64,000 nt of DNA from Curvibacter soli (GCF_029211125.1 NZ_JARGEN010000026.1:99639-163638); one strand, 5' to 3'; shown: positions 52,250 through 60,634, counted from the stretch's first letter. A program made the numbers and translations. Notes: generated from the sequence alone by a model not told the origin.

Positions 52250-54732
52250 GCACACCATCAAATAACGAAGAGTTCCTGCAGGCCGTTTTTGCTGGCCTGA
52301 CCGAGCCGCATCGCCCGTTCGTTTTGGGCTTTGATGGCAAACCGAAAGAGCGCAAAGCCTGGGGCGGCAATCCGTGGCAGTTCGGCAAGACCAGCACGGA
52401 AAACCCGAGCCTGAACTGGTATTTCACGCTAGCGACGTATGCCCCCGATGACGGCTACCACCGACAAGAAAAGCACTGTGCAGGCATATACGGCGTGATG
52501 TTGGATGACGTCGGCACAAAGGCTTTGCCCTTGGAGCGTCTGGCCGCCTGCCCGCCATCCATCGTGATCGAAACCAGCCCCGGCAACTATCAGGCGACCT
52601 ACCTGTTCGACCAGGTGCAGACCGACCTGAGCCGCGTCAAAGCGCTGAATCAGAGCATGGTCGAAGCTGGCATGTGCGACCCCGGCGCTAAGTCACCGCC
52701 GACCCGCTGGGGCCGTCTGCCGTTCGCCAGCAATGGCAAGACCGAACCCGCGTTCGAGTGCAAGCTGGTCGAGTTCCACCCCGAGCGGCGCTACACCATC
52801 GACGAGATTGTCGAGCGCCTGGAATTGGCACCGCCGATTGAATCGCGCAAGAAAGCACCAGGCCGCAAAGCTGCTGCAATCGACCGCAATGCAGACGGCG
52901 TTTATGTGCCCCGCCCAGACGAAAACGAGGTCATTGCGGCGCTGAAAAAACGCGGGCTTTATAAGCAGCCATTGGGCAGCGGCAAACACGACGTTTCTTG
53001 TCCGTGGCGGGGGGAGCACACTGACCAGATCGACGGGGGCGCAGCCTACTTTGAGCCGTCCGACCTGTACCCGGTGGGCGGTTTCAAGTGCCAGCACAGC
53101 CACGGCGACAAATACCGCATAGGCGCTTTGCTGGAGCACCTGGCCGTGACGTTTCAGGCTGCAAAGCACCGCCCGACGATCAAGGTCGAAGCGGGCGAGC
53201 TGCATCGCATCGTTGACGCTGCCGAGGCCGTGCTGGCTGAAAGCGCCCGTTACTACCAGCGTGGCGGTTTGATTGTGTCGGTCAACACCGCCCCCGAAAG
53301 CGGCGCGACCAGCATCAAGCCTGTGTCGCAGCCTGCACTGGTGCGAGCGCTGTCTGGCTGCGCGTCCTGGCTGCGTTACGACGCCCGCGCTGAGGATTTT
53401 GTGACCAGCGACCCGCCTGCGCGCCATGTGCAAGTTCTGTTCGACAGCGAGCGTTACGAGCACTTGCCAGCCCTGACCGGCATCGCACGCCAGCCGCACC
53501 TGCGCGCCGATGGCAGTCTGGTGCGAGAGGCTGGTTTTGATGCGGCGACGGGCTTGTTCGGTGTGTTTGATGCGCGCCTGTTTGATGTGCCAAACAAACC
53601 TACACGCCAGCAAGCGCTGCAGGCCCTGGCTGAGCTTCGCGCGCTACTGACCGAGTTCGCGTTCGCCAGCCCCGCCGATGAAGCTGCAGCCCTGGCTGGC
53701 ATCCTGACTGCTGCCATCCGACCGAGCCTGCCAGCCGCGCCGATGTTCCACGTCCGAGCCCCGCAAATTGCCAGCGGCAAGAGCTACCTGAGCGGCATCA
53801 TCTCTGCATTCGCCGGGCCGGGCACACCGTCTGCAGTGGCTTTCCCAACCAGCGACGAAGAGTGCCAAAAACAACTGCTGGCGCTGCTGCTGGAAGCCCC
53901 GAGCGTGGTCGTGTTCGACAACCTGACCACCGACCTGATCCCGTTCAAGTCGCTGTGCAGCGCGCTGACCGAAGCGTTCCTGACGGGCCGCATCCTGGGT
54001 GTGAGCAAGACGGCGACGGTCGGCACGCGGTCACTGTTCCTGAGTTCGGGTAACAACGTTGGGCCGGTCAAAGACATGGCGCGGCGCTGCATTACGGTTT
54101 CGCTTGACCCGCAAGTCGAGACACCAGCAACCCGGCAATTTACTGGCGACCCGCTGGCCGCTGTGCGGGGCTACCGTGAAAACTATGTTTCGCTGGCCCT
54201 GACCGTCATCCGTGCATGGATTGCATCGGGCGAGGCGCACATCAACTGCAAGCCCCTGGCGAGCTATTCACAGTGGGGCGCATGGGTTCGCCAGCCGCTG
54301 CTGTGGCTGGGCCTGCAAGACCCTGCAGAGCGCGTGTTCGAGCAACTGGCGCAAGACCCCGACCGCGAAACGCTGGGCCGTTTGTTGGCAGCGTGGCAGC
54401 GCGTACACGGCAACCGCCCTGCAATGATTCGCGAGGCTGTATCTGCAGCCGAAACGGGCTTTGCAGACGATGCAAAGAACCTGCGCGAGTGCCTGCTGGA
54501 AATCAGCGAAGAGCGCGGCGAAATCAACCGCCGCCGCCTGGGCCGCTGGATTGCACGGCATCAAGGCCGCATCGTTGACGGTTTGCGGTTTGTCCGGGCA
54601 TCCGGCACAACGTCTGCAGAGCGCTGGGCCGCTGAATCGGTTATGTCGGTTTCGCAGGTTAGTTCTAGCCATCCGGTCGAAAGTGTCACAGACGACGAAA
54701 CGGATAACGAGCCGGTCGAGGTGCTGCTGTGA
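52246..54732 (+). CDS. Primase-helicase replication protein
   Basis: An 828-aa replication protein. The N-terminal third looks like an archaeo-eukaryotic-type primase (RepB-like): CAGIYGVMLDDVGTKALPLE with paired acidic residues and PPSIVIETSPGNYQATYLFD. A zinc-binding-like segment CPWRGEHTD ... GGFKCQHSHGD follows (~245-290). The C-terminal ATPase has a Walker A-like APQIASGKSYL (~505), Walker B SVVVFDNLTTD (~545) and sensor LFLSSGNNVGPVKDMARRC. This is the satellite-type pri-rep arrangement that lets an element replicate independently. An origin should be nearby but is not identified. Confidence 0.8.
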   Translation: MSTPSNNEEFLQAVFAGLTEPHRPFVLGFDGKPKERKAWGGNPWQFGKTSTENPSLNWYFTLATYAPDDGYHRQEKHCAGIYGVMLDDVGTKALPLERLAACPPSIVIETSPGNYQATYLFDQVQTDLSRVKALNQSMVEAGMCDPGAKSPPTRWGRLPFASNGKTEPAFECKLVEFHPERRYTIDEIVERLELAPPIESRKKAPGRKAAAIDRNADGVYVPRPDENEVIAALKKRGLYKQPLGSGKHDVSCPWRGEHTDQIDGGAAYFEPSDLYPVGGFKCQHSHGDKYRIGALLEHLAVTFQAAKHRPTIKVEAGELHRIVDAAEAVLAESARYYQRGGLIVSVNTAPESGATSIKPVSQPALVRALSGCASWLRYDARAEDFVTSDPPARHVQVLFDSERYEHLPALTGIARQPHLRADGSLVREAGFDAATGLFGVFDARLFDVPNKPTRQQALQALAELRALLTEFAFASPADEAAALAGILTAAIRPSLPAAPMFHVRAPQIASGKSYLSGIISAFAGPGTPSAVAFPTSDEECQKQLLALLLEAPSVVVFDNLTTDLIPFKSLCSALTEAFLTGRILGVSKTATVGTRSLFLSSGNNVGPVKDMARRCITVSLDPQVETPATRQFTGDPLAAVRGYRENYVSLALTVIRAWIASGEAHINCKPLASYSQWGAWVRQPLLWLGLQDPAERVFEQLAQDPDRETLGRLLAAWQRVHGNRPAMIREAVSAAETGFADDAKNLRECLLEISEERGEINRRRLGRWIARHQGRIVDGLRFVRASGTTSAERWAAESVMSVSQVSSSHPVESVTDDETDNEPVEVLL

Positions 54733-55058
54733 GCGACGCGACCACCTTAATCAGAAAAGCCCTTGATGCTGGCATCGAACTGCAGTTCGTTGACGGTCAA
54801 CTCAAAGTAACCGGCAAGCGCAAGGCGGTCGAATGCTGGGCATCAAAGCTGCGCGAGAACAAGGCGGCGCTGATCGCTGTGCTACAGCCATGCGAGCCTG
54901 CTGCGATTGACTGGCGCGAACTGGATCGAGCCTACCAGCTACATCACATCAACTGTCCGACCTGCATTGCTGCAGGCCGCGGCGCGCGGTATGGCCTGCG
55001 ATGCGGCACTGGCGCGGCGCTGTGGTCGGCATACCAAAACAACGGAGGAACGCAATGA
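54729..55058 (+). CDS. TubC-N-like small protein with C-terminal Cys pair
   Basis: A 109-aa protein beginning at a GTG overlapping the previous stop (GTGA). Residues 1-55 match the TubC N-terminal docking-like fold (LIRKALDAGIELQFVDGQLK, LRENKAALIAVLQ). The rest has CPTCIAAGRG, a possible half zinc site. Such proteins occur beside phage-type primases; the role is unknown. Confidence 0.7.
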   Translation: MSDATTLIRKALDAGIELQFVDGQLKVTGKRKAVECWASKLRENKAALIAVLQPCEPAAIDWRELDRAYQLHHINCPTCIAAGRGARYGLRCGTGAALWSAYQNNGGTQ

Positions 55059-55309
55059 CACCGACAGGAACCACCATGCACCACATTCAAAAACACATCA
55101 CACAGATTCTTGACGGCGAGGCACCGCCGCGCCACGACTCGCCCGAGCTGGCTGGCGTCCTGGCAGACATTCGGGCCATCCTGCGCGACCGCCATGCGCA
55201 GCAAGCGCTGGGGCTTTTCGTTCTGCAAATGGTCAACGCGGGCATTCGATCCGGCCTGAACACCGAGAAAGCGATGCTGCGCGCGAAGGGGCAAAGCCAT
55301 GAAGAATGA
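55055..55309 (+). CDS. Small satellite protein of unknown function
   Basis: An 84-aa helical protein (MTPTGTTMHHIQKHITQILD, ELAGVLADIRAILRDRHAQQ), coupled to the upstream gene by an ATGA overlap. Its end overlaps the second AlpA-like start by 11 bp. Not recognised. Confidence 0.6.
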   Translation: MTPTGTTMHHIQKHITQILDGEAPPRHDSPELAGVLADIRAILRDRHAQQALGLFVLQMVNAGIRSGLNTEKAMLRAKGQSHEE

Positions 55310-55517
55310 CTCCCCCGCAGTGGCCCGATTCATGCGCCGCCAGCAAGTCGCGTTCGAGCTGGGGATATCCCGTCACACGCTGAACCGGATGCTCAAGCGA
55401 GACACCACGTTCCCGCGCTTCTTCGAGCTGACGCCCGGCATTGAAGTTATCGCCGCCGCCGACTTCGAGCACTGGCTTCGGAAAAAACACCGCGCTTCCC
55501 TCATTGCCCCGAGCTGA
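55299..55517 (+). CDS. Second AlpA/HTH-type DNA-binding protein
   Basis: A 72-aa winged-helix protein: FMRRQQVAFELGISRHTLNR-MLKRDTTFPRFFEL, then IEVIAAADFEHWLRKK. It has the same fold as AlpA but little identity to the copy at 51375. Placed just before the capsid gene, it could activate the late (packaging) genes (inference). Confidence 0.75.
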   Translation: MKNDSPAVARFMRRQQVAFELGISRHTLNRMLKRDTTFPRFFELTPGIEVIAAADFEHWLRKKHRASLIAPS

Positions 55518-55611
55518 TCCCCATTGCACCGCGCTGCAACGCAATGGCGTATTGCGGCGCGGGCGGCACATGAAAGATGCTCAAGGCTCAACACTTTTAC
55601 AGAAAGAACCC

Positions 55612-56838
55612 ATGTCACGACTCGCAGAACTTCGCCACGAACACGACCAAATCAGCGCTCGAACCAAAGAGCTGTTGGAGCAATACCCCGGCAACAAGTG
55701 GGGCGCAGCACAGTCAAACGAATGGGATAGCCTCATGTCCCGCGCTGGCGAGGTGCACGCTGAAATCACGGCCGTGCAGGCTGCTAACGAACAGGCTGGC
55801 CGCGACTGGACAAACGAGGCCGGAGGCACAGTCAAAGTGCTGCGCAATGCGGCAGACTTCCGCGCGCACTACGCCAATAAGCCTGGCACCGCAGGCCGCG
55901 GCGAGCAGATCCAGATTAGCGACTTCCTGCGCGGCGTGGCTGGTATGAAAACATCGGCAGGCGTGTCTGCTGCTCTGAGTGTTGGAACCGACAGTTCGGG
56001 CGGGTTCGCTGTGCCATCTTTGGTGATGCCGCAAATTCTGGAAGCGCTGGTTCCAGCCAGTTCGCTGCTGTCTGCTGGCGCTGGCATCGTGCCCTTGACC
56101 GAAGGCGCAAAGCAGTACACCACCGCCGCCGTGGACAACATCCCCACCGCCGCATGGCGTCTGGAGTCGGGCAACCTGGCTGAGAGCGCGCCCACGTTCC
56201 GCGCTGTGGTGGCAGCACCGAAGAGCCTGGCGTTCTATTTCAAAGCAAGCCGCGAACTTCTTGCCGATGCTGCGAACATGGACGCGGCGCTGAATGTCGC
56301 CATCGCGCAAGCATTCGCCAAGGAGCTGGATCGCGCCGGCCTGCGTGGCACCGGCACCAACCCCGAGCCGCGCGGCATCTTGAACACGGCCGGCATCAAG
56401 GCCGTGAGCAACGGCGTCAATGGTGCTGCCCTGGCTGGCTATGGAAACTTTTTCACCGGCGCGCAAGAACTGCTGGCAGCCAATGCCCCGATGCCCACCG
56501 CCGCCATCATGAGCCCCCGCAGTCTCGTGAAGCTGGGCGGGCTGACCGACACCACCGGCCAACCCCTGCGCCGCCCTGAGATGCTGAGCGGCATGACCAT
56601 GCTGAGCACGTCCGCAGTGCCCAACAATCTGACCGTGGGCACCAGCACAGACTGCAGCGAAATCTACATTGGCGACTTCACGAAGCTGGCATTCATGATG
56701 CGCGAACAGGTGAGCATCCAAGTTGCCAAAGAGGCATTCGCTACCACCGGCGAAATCGGCTTTGTCTGCCACGTCCGCGCTGATGTGGTGCTGACACATC
56801 CGGCCTGCTTCGCTGTGGTCACCGGCGTCCGCGCGTAA
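55612..56838 (+). CDS. HK97-fold phage major capsid protein
   Basis: A 408-aa HK97 family capsid protein. The first ~100 residues are a helical delta (scaffolding) domain (LRHEHDQISARTKELLEQYP ...), followed by the capsid fold: VGTDSSGGFAVPSLVMPQIL, ASSLLSAGAGIVPLTEG, AESAPTFRAVVAAPKSLAFY, LRGTGTNPEPRGILNTAG, IYIGDFTKLAFMMREQVSIQ, and VRADVVLTHPACFAVVTG. Proteins with a delta domain normally need a prohead protease, but none is encoded in this element. An alternative ATG at 55570 adds 14 residues. Confidence 0.95.
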   Translation: MSRLAELRHEHDQISARTKELLEQYPGNKWGAAQSNEWDSLMSRAGEVHAEITAVQAANEQAGRDWTNEAGGTVKVLRNAADFRAHYANKPGTAGRGEQIQISDFLRGVAGMKTSAGVSAALSVGTDSSGGFAVPSLVMPQILEALVPASSLLSAGAGIVPLTEGAKQYTTAAVDNIPTAAWRLESGNLAESAPTFRAVVAAPKSLAFYFKASRELLADAANMDAALNVAIAQAFAKELDRAGLRGTGTNPEPRGILNTAGIKAVSNGVNGAALAGYGNFFTGAQELLAANAPMPTAAIMSPRSLVKLGGLTDTTGQPLRRPEMLSGMTMLSTSAVPNNLTVGTSTDCSEIYIGDFTKLAFMMREQVSIQVAKEAFATTGEIGFVCHVRADVVLTHPACFAVVTGVRA

Positions 56839-57060
56839 ACAAAACGGCCGTTACTCGGAGAGTGGGCCGCGTGAGAAAACCCCGAGAGCGCACAGCGGTT
56901 TGCTTCAGCCGCGTGGTGCGCACATCAAGCCTTGCCGGGTTCGCCTGGTGGGGCTTTTTGTTCATTGATGCAAGGGGGGACCGGTCAAACCCTGCGCGCC
57001 CCGACTGGGAACCGGCATGTCCAAGCTACGTTCAAAAGCCTGTATTTTTGAGGAATCACC

Positions 57061-57486
57061 ATGCCCAGAAAATCCGCCGCCGCACTGGCAACACCGACCA
57101 TATTCGACACGAAGCGCCCGCCCCCGCCCGCTGGCCTGCCCCAAGACGCTGCTGCGCTGTGGGTTTCAATCTGCGCCGGGCTTGATGCGAACTACTTTTC
57201 GACCGGCGACCTGGTGCTGCTTGAAGCGCTGGTTATGGCAGACCATCACAAGAGGCTATGCGATGCCCTGGTGCTGCGCGACGGGCCTATCCTGGCCGAT
57301 GGCAGCGTGAACAATGCCGCGAAGCTGAGTAACCAGTACGCTGCAACGATGGCCGCGCTATCGGGCAAGCTGAGATTGTGCAAGTCTGCGACGACGCGCC
57401 CCGAAAGCGCCGGGCTTAAAAAGGCGCTGCACAGCGGGTTGAAGCCGTGGGAAAGTGACCCCGAAATGGCAGAGTATTTCTCATGA
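57061..57486 (+). CDS. terS: P27-family phage terminase small subunit
   Basis: A 141-aa protein with the P27/TerS-like pattern: PPPPAGLPQDAAALWVSICA, LVLLEALVMADHHKRLCDAL, ILADGSVNNAAKLSNQYAAT, and a C-terminal helix. Small terminases choose the DNA to be packaged. A satellite-specific TerS would redirect a helper's large terminase to package this element. No large terminase follows. 222 bp without a gene precede it. The stop overlaps the next start (ATGA). Confidence 0.85.
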   Translation: MPRKSAAALATPTIFDTKRPPPPAGLPQDAAALWVSICAGLDANYFSTGDLVLLEALVMADHHKRLCDALVLRDGPILADGSVNNAAKLSNQYAATMAALSGKLRLCKSATTRPESAGLKKALHSGLKPWESDPEMAEYFS

Positions 57487-57665
57487 GCCGGACACCCGAG
57501 CAGAACCTAGACGGGGTTATGCGTTACTTGAGGCACATGGAACCCAAGCGCGAACAGTTCGAGCAGGTGACGCGCTATGACATTGCAGCGTTGCAGGCCC
57601 GCATGGATTGCATGGAGGCGCACATTGCCCAGCTAGAGGCGCGGATTGATGAGCTTGTGCCGTAG
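57483..57665 (+). CDS. Small coiled-coil protein
   Basis: 60 aa; the second half is a regular heptad coil (IAALQARMDCMEAHIAQLEARI). It is translationally coupled to the small terminase. Possibly a packaging accessory; unrecognised. Confidence 0.6.
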   Translation: MSRTPEQNLDGVMRYLRHMEPKREQFEQVTRYDIAALQARMDCMEAHIAQLEARIDELVP

Positions 57666-57772
57666 GGTGGGGGGCACGGTCAAACCTTACAACCCTCGAA
57701 CCGGCGACACCCCATTGCTTTGCACGCAGAGAAAATTTTCCCCTTTTGAAATCAATCAAGTTTCAGCAAATC

Positions 57773-57973
57773 ATGGCAGGACACGGAGGCCGCAGGAAAG
57801 GCGCTGGAAGGCCCGCAGGCAGTCGCAACAAGCCGCGCCTGATAGATGGCCTGCCCATTACAGACTGCCCTGCAAAATGGCTTTTGGCGCTGGTCAACCG
57901 CAACGATGCACCGATGCGCCTGCGTGTCTCTGCAGCCAAGGCGCTGATGCCATTCATGCACCCGCCGTGCTGA
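57773..57973 (+). CDS. Small phage-type basic protein
   Basis: 66 aa: an N-terminal Gly/Arg/Lys patch GHGGRRKGAGRPAGSRNK, then KWLLALVNRNDAPMRLRVSA-AKALMPFMHP. The pattern is common among phage proteins encoded beside terminases, where the helical part resembles small terminase HTH regions. I start at the internal ATG, the most natural N terminus. It is the last gene before the terminator. Confidence 0.6.
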   Translation: MAGHGGRRKGAGRPAGSRNKPRLIDGLPITDCPAKWLLALVNRNDAPMRLRVSAAKALMPFMHPPC

Positions 57974-57991
57974 TCTACATGCACCGACCGA

Positions 57992-58016
57992 AGCCCGCCC
58001 TGTGCGGGTTTTTTCT
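57992..58016 (+). terminator. Rho-independent terminator of the satellite operon
   Basis: CCCGCCCTGTGCGGG followed by TTTTTTC, about 20 bp after the last satellite gene. From here to the arm repeats at 58277 there is about 260 bp without a credible gene. Confidence 0.85.
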
Positions 58017-58276
58017 TGCCTGCCGTGGGGCGCGTCCTACGTGAACGGAATTTTTCGTCCACCTACCGAGCCTGGAGCCACCCCTCAAACGTGGCGATTG
58101 CGGAGGCGGTGGCGGAGCGGCTGCAGGGGCCTGTCCTGCACTGGCGACCACGGCAACGCCGCTGTGCAAGTAGGTTATGTCGCTTTTGAAGGTTTGCCCC
58201 GGCGCAACGCTGGAAAGTGTCGGCGCGAAAAAAACGACGGTGCTGTTCGTTCTTGACCGCATGAATCGCAATCTGC

Positions 58277-58299
58277 TGCGGGGGACACTGCGGGGGATG
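58277..58299 (+). repeat. Integrase arm-type direct repeats, right
   Basis: TGCGGGGGACA and TGCGGGGGATG with 12-bp periodicity, the counterpart of 49236-49258 and in the same orientation. The pair is 52 bp from the right attachment core. Confidence 0.7.
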
Positions 58300-58311
58300 A
58301 TCGGCCAGAAA

Positions 58312-58344
58312 AGAAAAAACCCTAAGTGAATCAATCACTTAGGG
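58312..58344 (-). terminator. Terminator of tRNA-Ser supplied by the satellite
   Basis: Minus strand: CCCTAAGTGA-TTGAT-TCACTTAGGG followed by TTTTTTC. A 10-bp perfect stem lies 8 bp beyond the tRNA 3' end. Confidence 0.88.
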
Positions 58345-58349
58345 CATGT

Positions 58350-58441
<92 letters not shown>

Positions 58442-58625
58442 CACAGTCGAAGGCGCGATTCTATATCAGTTATCCATGGCGCTCGCGCGCCACCCGCGAC
58501 GCATGAAACTGGCGCAGCCCAATGCCAGGGATACCGCGCAACCGGCTTTGCCGGGCTGCTGGTATCGCCCCCGGCGAGGGGTTGGTGGCCACACGCAGTG
58601 GGCGAGCCTGGGGGAGTGTTCCATC

Positions 58626-58685
58626 TCAGGATGCGCGCAGGGTTTGCGTGCCGCCCAGGTAGGGGCGCAGCACCTCATTCGGAGC
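58626..58685 (-). pseudogene. serS: Apparent 3' remnant of seryl-tRNA synthetase gene
   Basis: The minus strand encodes PNEVLRPYLGGTQTLRAS followed by TGA. The EVLRPY(L/M)GG signature is the usual extreme C terminus of SerRS. Upstream codons do not continue as SerRS, so only about 18 codons remain. serS directly upstream of tRNA-Ser is a common arrangement in related bacteria. The rest of the 58.44-58.80 kb gap shows nothing clear. Confidence 0.45.
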
Positions 58686-58799
58686 AGTGGGATGGGTAGT
58701 CTGGCGGGTAGATGCACCGATGCCGCGTCGTCGCCCAGGCGAAACATCGTAAGCGGACAAGTGCTCAAGCGCCACCCGAGGGCTGGCGCCTGAAGAGCA

Positions 58800-59249
58800 T
58801 CATGCAGCAGACGTCTGACTGATCAGCATCTGACGAAGACCGTATGCGCACCATAGCAGGGGCGCCGCAAGCCAGCCGCAAACCAGAATCAGCGCAACGC
58901 CTCGCTCGCTGCCTGTGCTCATCCAAGACACCAGGCCTATCAACGCGAGGCCCAACAGCACCGAGACTCCTCGCTGCAGTTGCCCCAGCGCCCAAGGGCC
59001 AACGTTCTCAAAGTCATTCCGGGAATAGCGTGCCCATTCTCCTGTAGCGAAGCGCCCCATGAAGAACAGCAGAGCAAGCAAAACGACGCCAGCGAGAGTG
59101 AACGCTGACACACCAAAGATCACACTAAACAAGTACTTTGTCCATTCGAACGCGCCCCAGTTGTAAGCACACACTCCTGCGAGCATGCCGCCAAGAATCC
59201 AAGCAGGTCGGAGTGAAGATGTTGTGATGGCCATATTGCTCTGATGCAC
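58800..59249 (-). CDS. Small membrane protein of unknown function
   Basis: A 149-aa protein with four hydrophobic segments, the clearest being VIFGVSAFTLAGVVLLALLF and RGVSVLLGLALIGLVSW, the last (GVALILVCGWLAAPLLWCAY) near the C terminus. Not recognised. The first Met of two (59249, 59234) is uncertain. A MITE inserted 60 bp upstream may have changed its expression. Confidence 0.65.
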   Translation of the reverse strand: MHQSNMAITTSSLRPAWILGGMLAGVCAYNWGAFEWTKYLFSVIFGVSAFTLAGVVLLALLFFMGRFATGEWARYSRNDFENVGPWALGQLQRGVSVLLGLALIGLVSWMSTGSERGVALILVCGWLAAPLLWCAYGLRQMLISQTSAA

Positions 59250-59309
59250 GATAGTCGATGGGTATGTTGGTGGGTAGTCGTAATACGACTAAATGGATGT
59301 ACGATTAAT

Positions 59310-59485
59310 CCTAGAAACGGCAGTTGAACCAATCGAAAAACTGAAAAAACCCAATATCCATGCGGGTTTCCAAAGACTTCGCGTGACTGCAGAGCAGTTC
59401 CAAATGGGTGAGTCTGGAAAGCATGGAAACCCAATGCGTGACAGGCACTTGCTCGAATTTTGGGGATTCAACTGCCGGAAATAGG
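59310..59485. mobile_element. MITE family A' (176 bp), second copy
   Basis: Terminal inverted repeats are CCTAGAAACGGCAGTTGAA at the left and CCTATTTCCGGCAGTTGAA at the right (inward). A perfect 5-bp target duplication TTAAT lies at 59305-59309 and 59486-59490. It has the same length as the copy at 3747 and differs from it by about ten substitutions. The rest of the 59.25-59.55 kb gap holds no gene. Confidence 0.92.
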
Positions 59486-59549
59486 TTAATTTGGCATCAC
59501 AAACCACGCTGTCATGGGTGCCAAGGAAAACACACACCTGAAAGGCACT

Positions 59550-60047
59550 ATGTACGAGATCTACCACTCCGAGCACGACGACCAATGGCGCTACACCCTG
59601 GGCACCATCGGCAAGCGTCCGCTCATCACCATCGGCCTCAATCCCAGCACGGCCACCCAGGAGAAACTGGACAACACAGTCACCAAGGTGGAGAAGGTGG
59701 CCCAGCAATGTGGATTCGACAGTTTCATCATGCTGAACCTCTACCCGGTGCGGGCCACCGATCCCCAAGACCTGCCGTCCAAGCCTGCGCCCATGGCCTG
59801 CGAGCGCAATCTGGAAGAAATCGAGAAGATCATTGCCCAGTACCCCAATCCCACCATCTGGGCTGCCTGGGGTGAGTTGGTGATGAACCGCCCGTACCTC
59901 TACCGCACCCGGGACGAGCTGTTCGAGCGGCTGGCGAAATACAACCCTCAGTGGCGCCGATTCGGTGAGCTGACCGCCAACGGCCACCCGCGTCACCCGC
60001 GTGGCCTGAGCTATAGCTGGACCCTGGAACCCTACGAGCTGGCCTGA
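59550..60047 (+). CDS. DUF1643 domain protein
   Basis: A 165-aa protein of the DUF1643 family: RYTLGTIGKRPLITIGLNPS, TATQEKLDNTVTKVEKVAQQ, FIMLNLYPVRATDPQDLP, and GLSYSWTLEPYEL at the end. The family is frequent on phages, plasmids and genomic islands; its function is unknown. The start ATG has GAAAGG upstream. An upstream ATG at 59514 would add 12 residues close to the MITE end. Confidence 0.85.
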   Translation: MYEIYHSEHDDQWRYTLGTIGKRPLITIGLNPSTATQEKLDNTVTKVEKVAQQCGFDSFIMLNLYPVRATDPQDLPSKPAPMACERNLEEIEKIIAQYPNPTIWAAWGELVMNRPYLYRTRDELFERLAKYNPQWRRFGELTANGHPRHPRGLSYSWTLEPYELA

Positions 60048-60211
60048 ACAGATGGCGGGTAGCTCTACCCGCTGCCCTCCCCTCCATACTCCCCATCGCC
60101 GGGGAGTCTCCGTGTCTCGCGTCGCAAGAAAACTCGTCCTCTGTCTCGTCCCTCAAGACAGCGTGCCCGCTCCGGACACCCCCTCTCCGCCTCTGAAAAA
60201 AGCTATTGAAA

Positions 60212-60235
60212 ATCAATGACATAGGAGTCATTGAT
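60212..60235 (+). promoter_or_regulatory. Hairpin sequestering the start region of the 60236 gene
   Basis: ATCAATGAC and GTCATTGAT form a perfect 9-bp stem with loop ATAGGA. The stem ends immediately before the ATG, and the Shine-Dalgarno AGGAG starts in the loop. Translation of the operon containing the integrase could be controlled here (inference). Confidence 0.55.
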
Positions 60236-60634
60236 ATGAAATTGATAGCAATCAACTCAATAAACTTGGGGAGAGGAGAGCATCGCCTTGCCCCATGCGG
60301 GTTCCGGGACGATGAAATCGAAATTTCCTACAAGCTCTCCAAATTCTCCAGAGTGGCGGTCAAGGAGGAAACTCGATTGACTGCACCGAACACGCCTGCG
60401 CCCCTGCAGGTCGTCTATCTCCACCAGCGCGACGCCGGGATGATCGCCCGCTACCGCGCCTGGGCTGACTGGCTCTCCGAGGGCCGAACTCGCGCCGTCG
60501 AAAGTGAGCTGATCGCCATGGATGGGGGTGACCCTGCTCCAGCCCTCTCTCGTGCCTCGGTGTGCGAGTGGCAGGTACTGATCTATGAGCCCCCTGGCTA
60601 TCCCCGTCCTGCATCAGCGGAGGTGCAGCCATGA
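60236..60634 (+). CDS. Unknown protein heading an integrase operon
   Basis: A 132-aa protein not recognised: MKLIAINSINLGRGEHRLAP, FRDDEIEISYKLSKFSRVAV, APLQVVYLHQRDAGMIARYR, and a C-terminal VCEWQVLIYEPPGYP. Its stop overlaps the integrase start (ATGATG). Placed directly before the integrase, it could be a directionality or regulatory factor, but no HTH is evident. Confidence 0.65.
   Translation: MKLIAINSINLGRGEHRLAPCGFRDDEIEISYKLSKFSRVAVKEETRLTAPNTPAPLQVVYLHQRDAGMIARYRAWADWLSEGRTRAVESELIAMDGGDPAPALSRASVCEWQVLIYEPPGYPRPASAEVQP

Noticed and set aside
57646..58044. A 132-codon frame overlapping the last satellite genes
   Set aside because: It overlaps two better-supported small genes and runs through the terminator hairpin.
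58540..58680. Possible structured RNA (4.5S/SRP-like) in the GC-rich gap upstream of tRNA-Ser
   Set aside because: The SRP tetraloop and GGAAGCAGC-type core are missing; the conserved part reads better as the end of serS.
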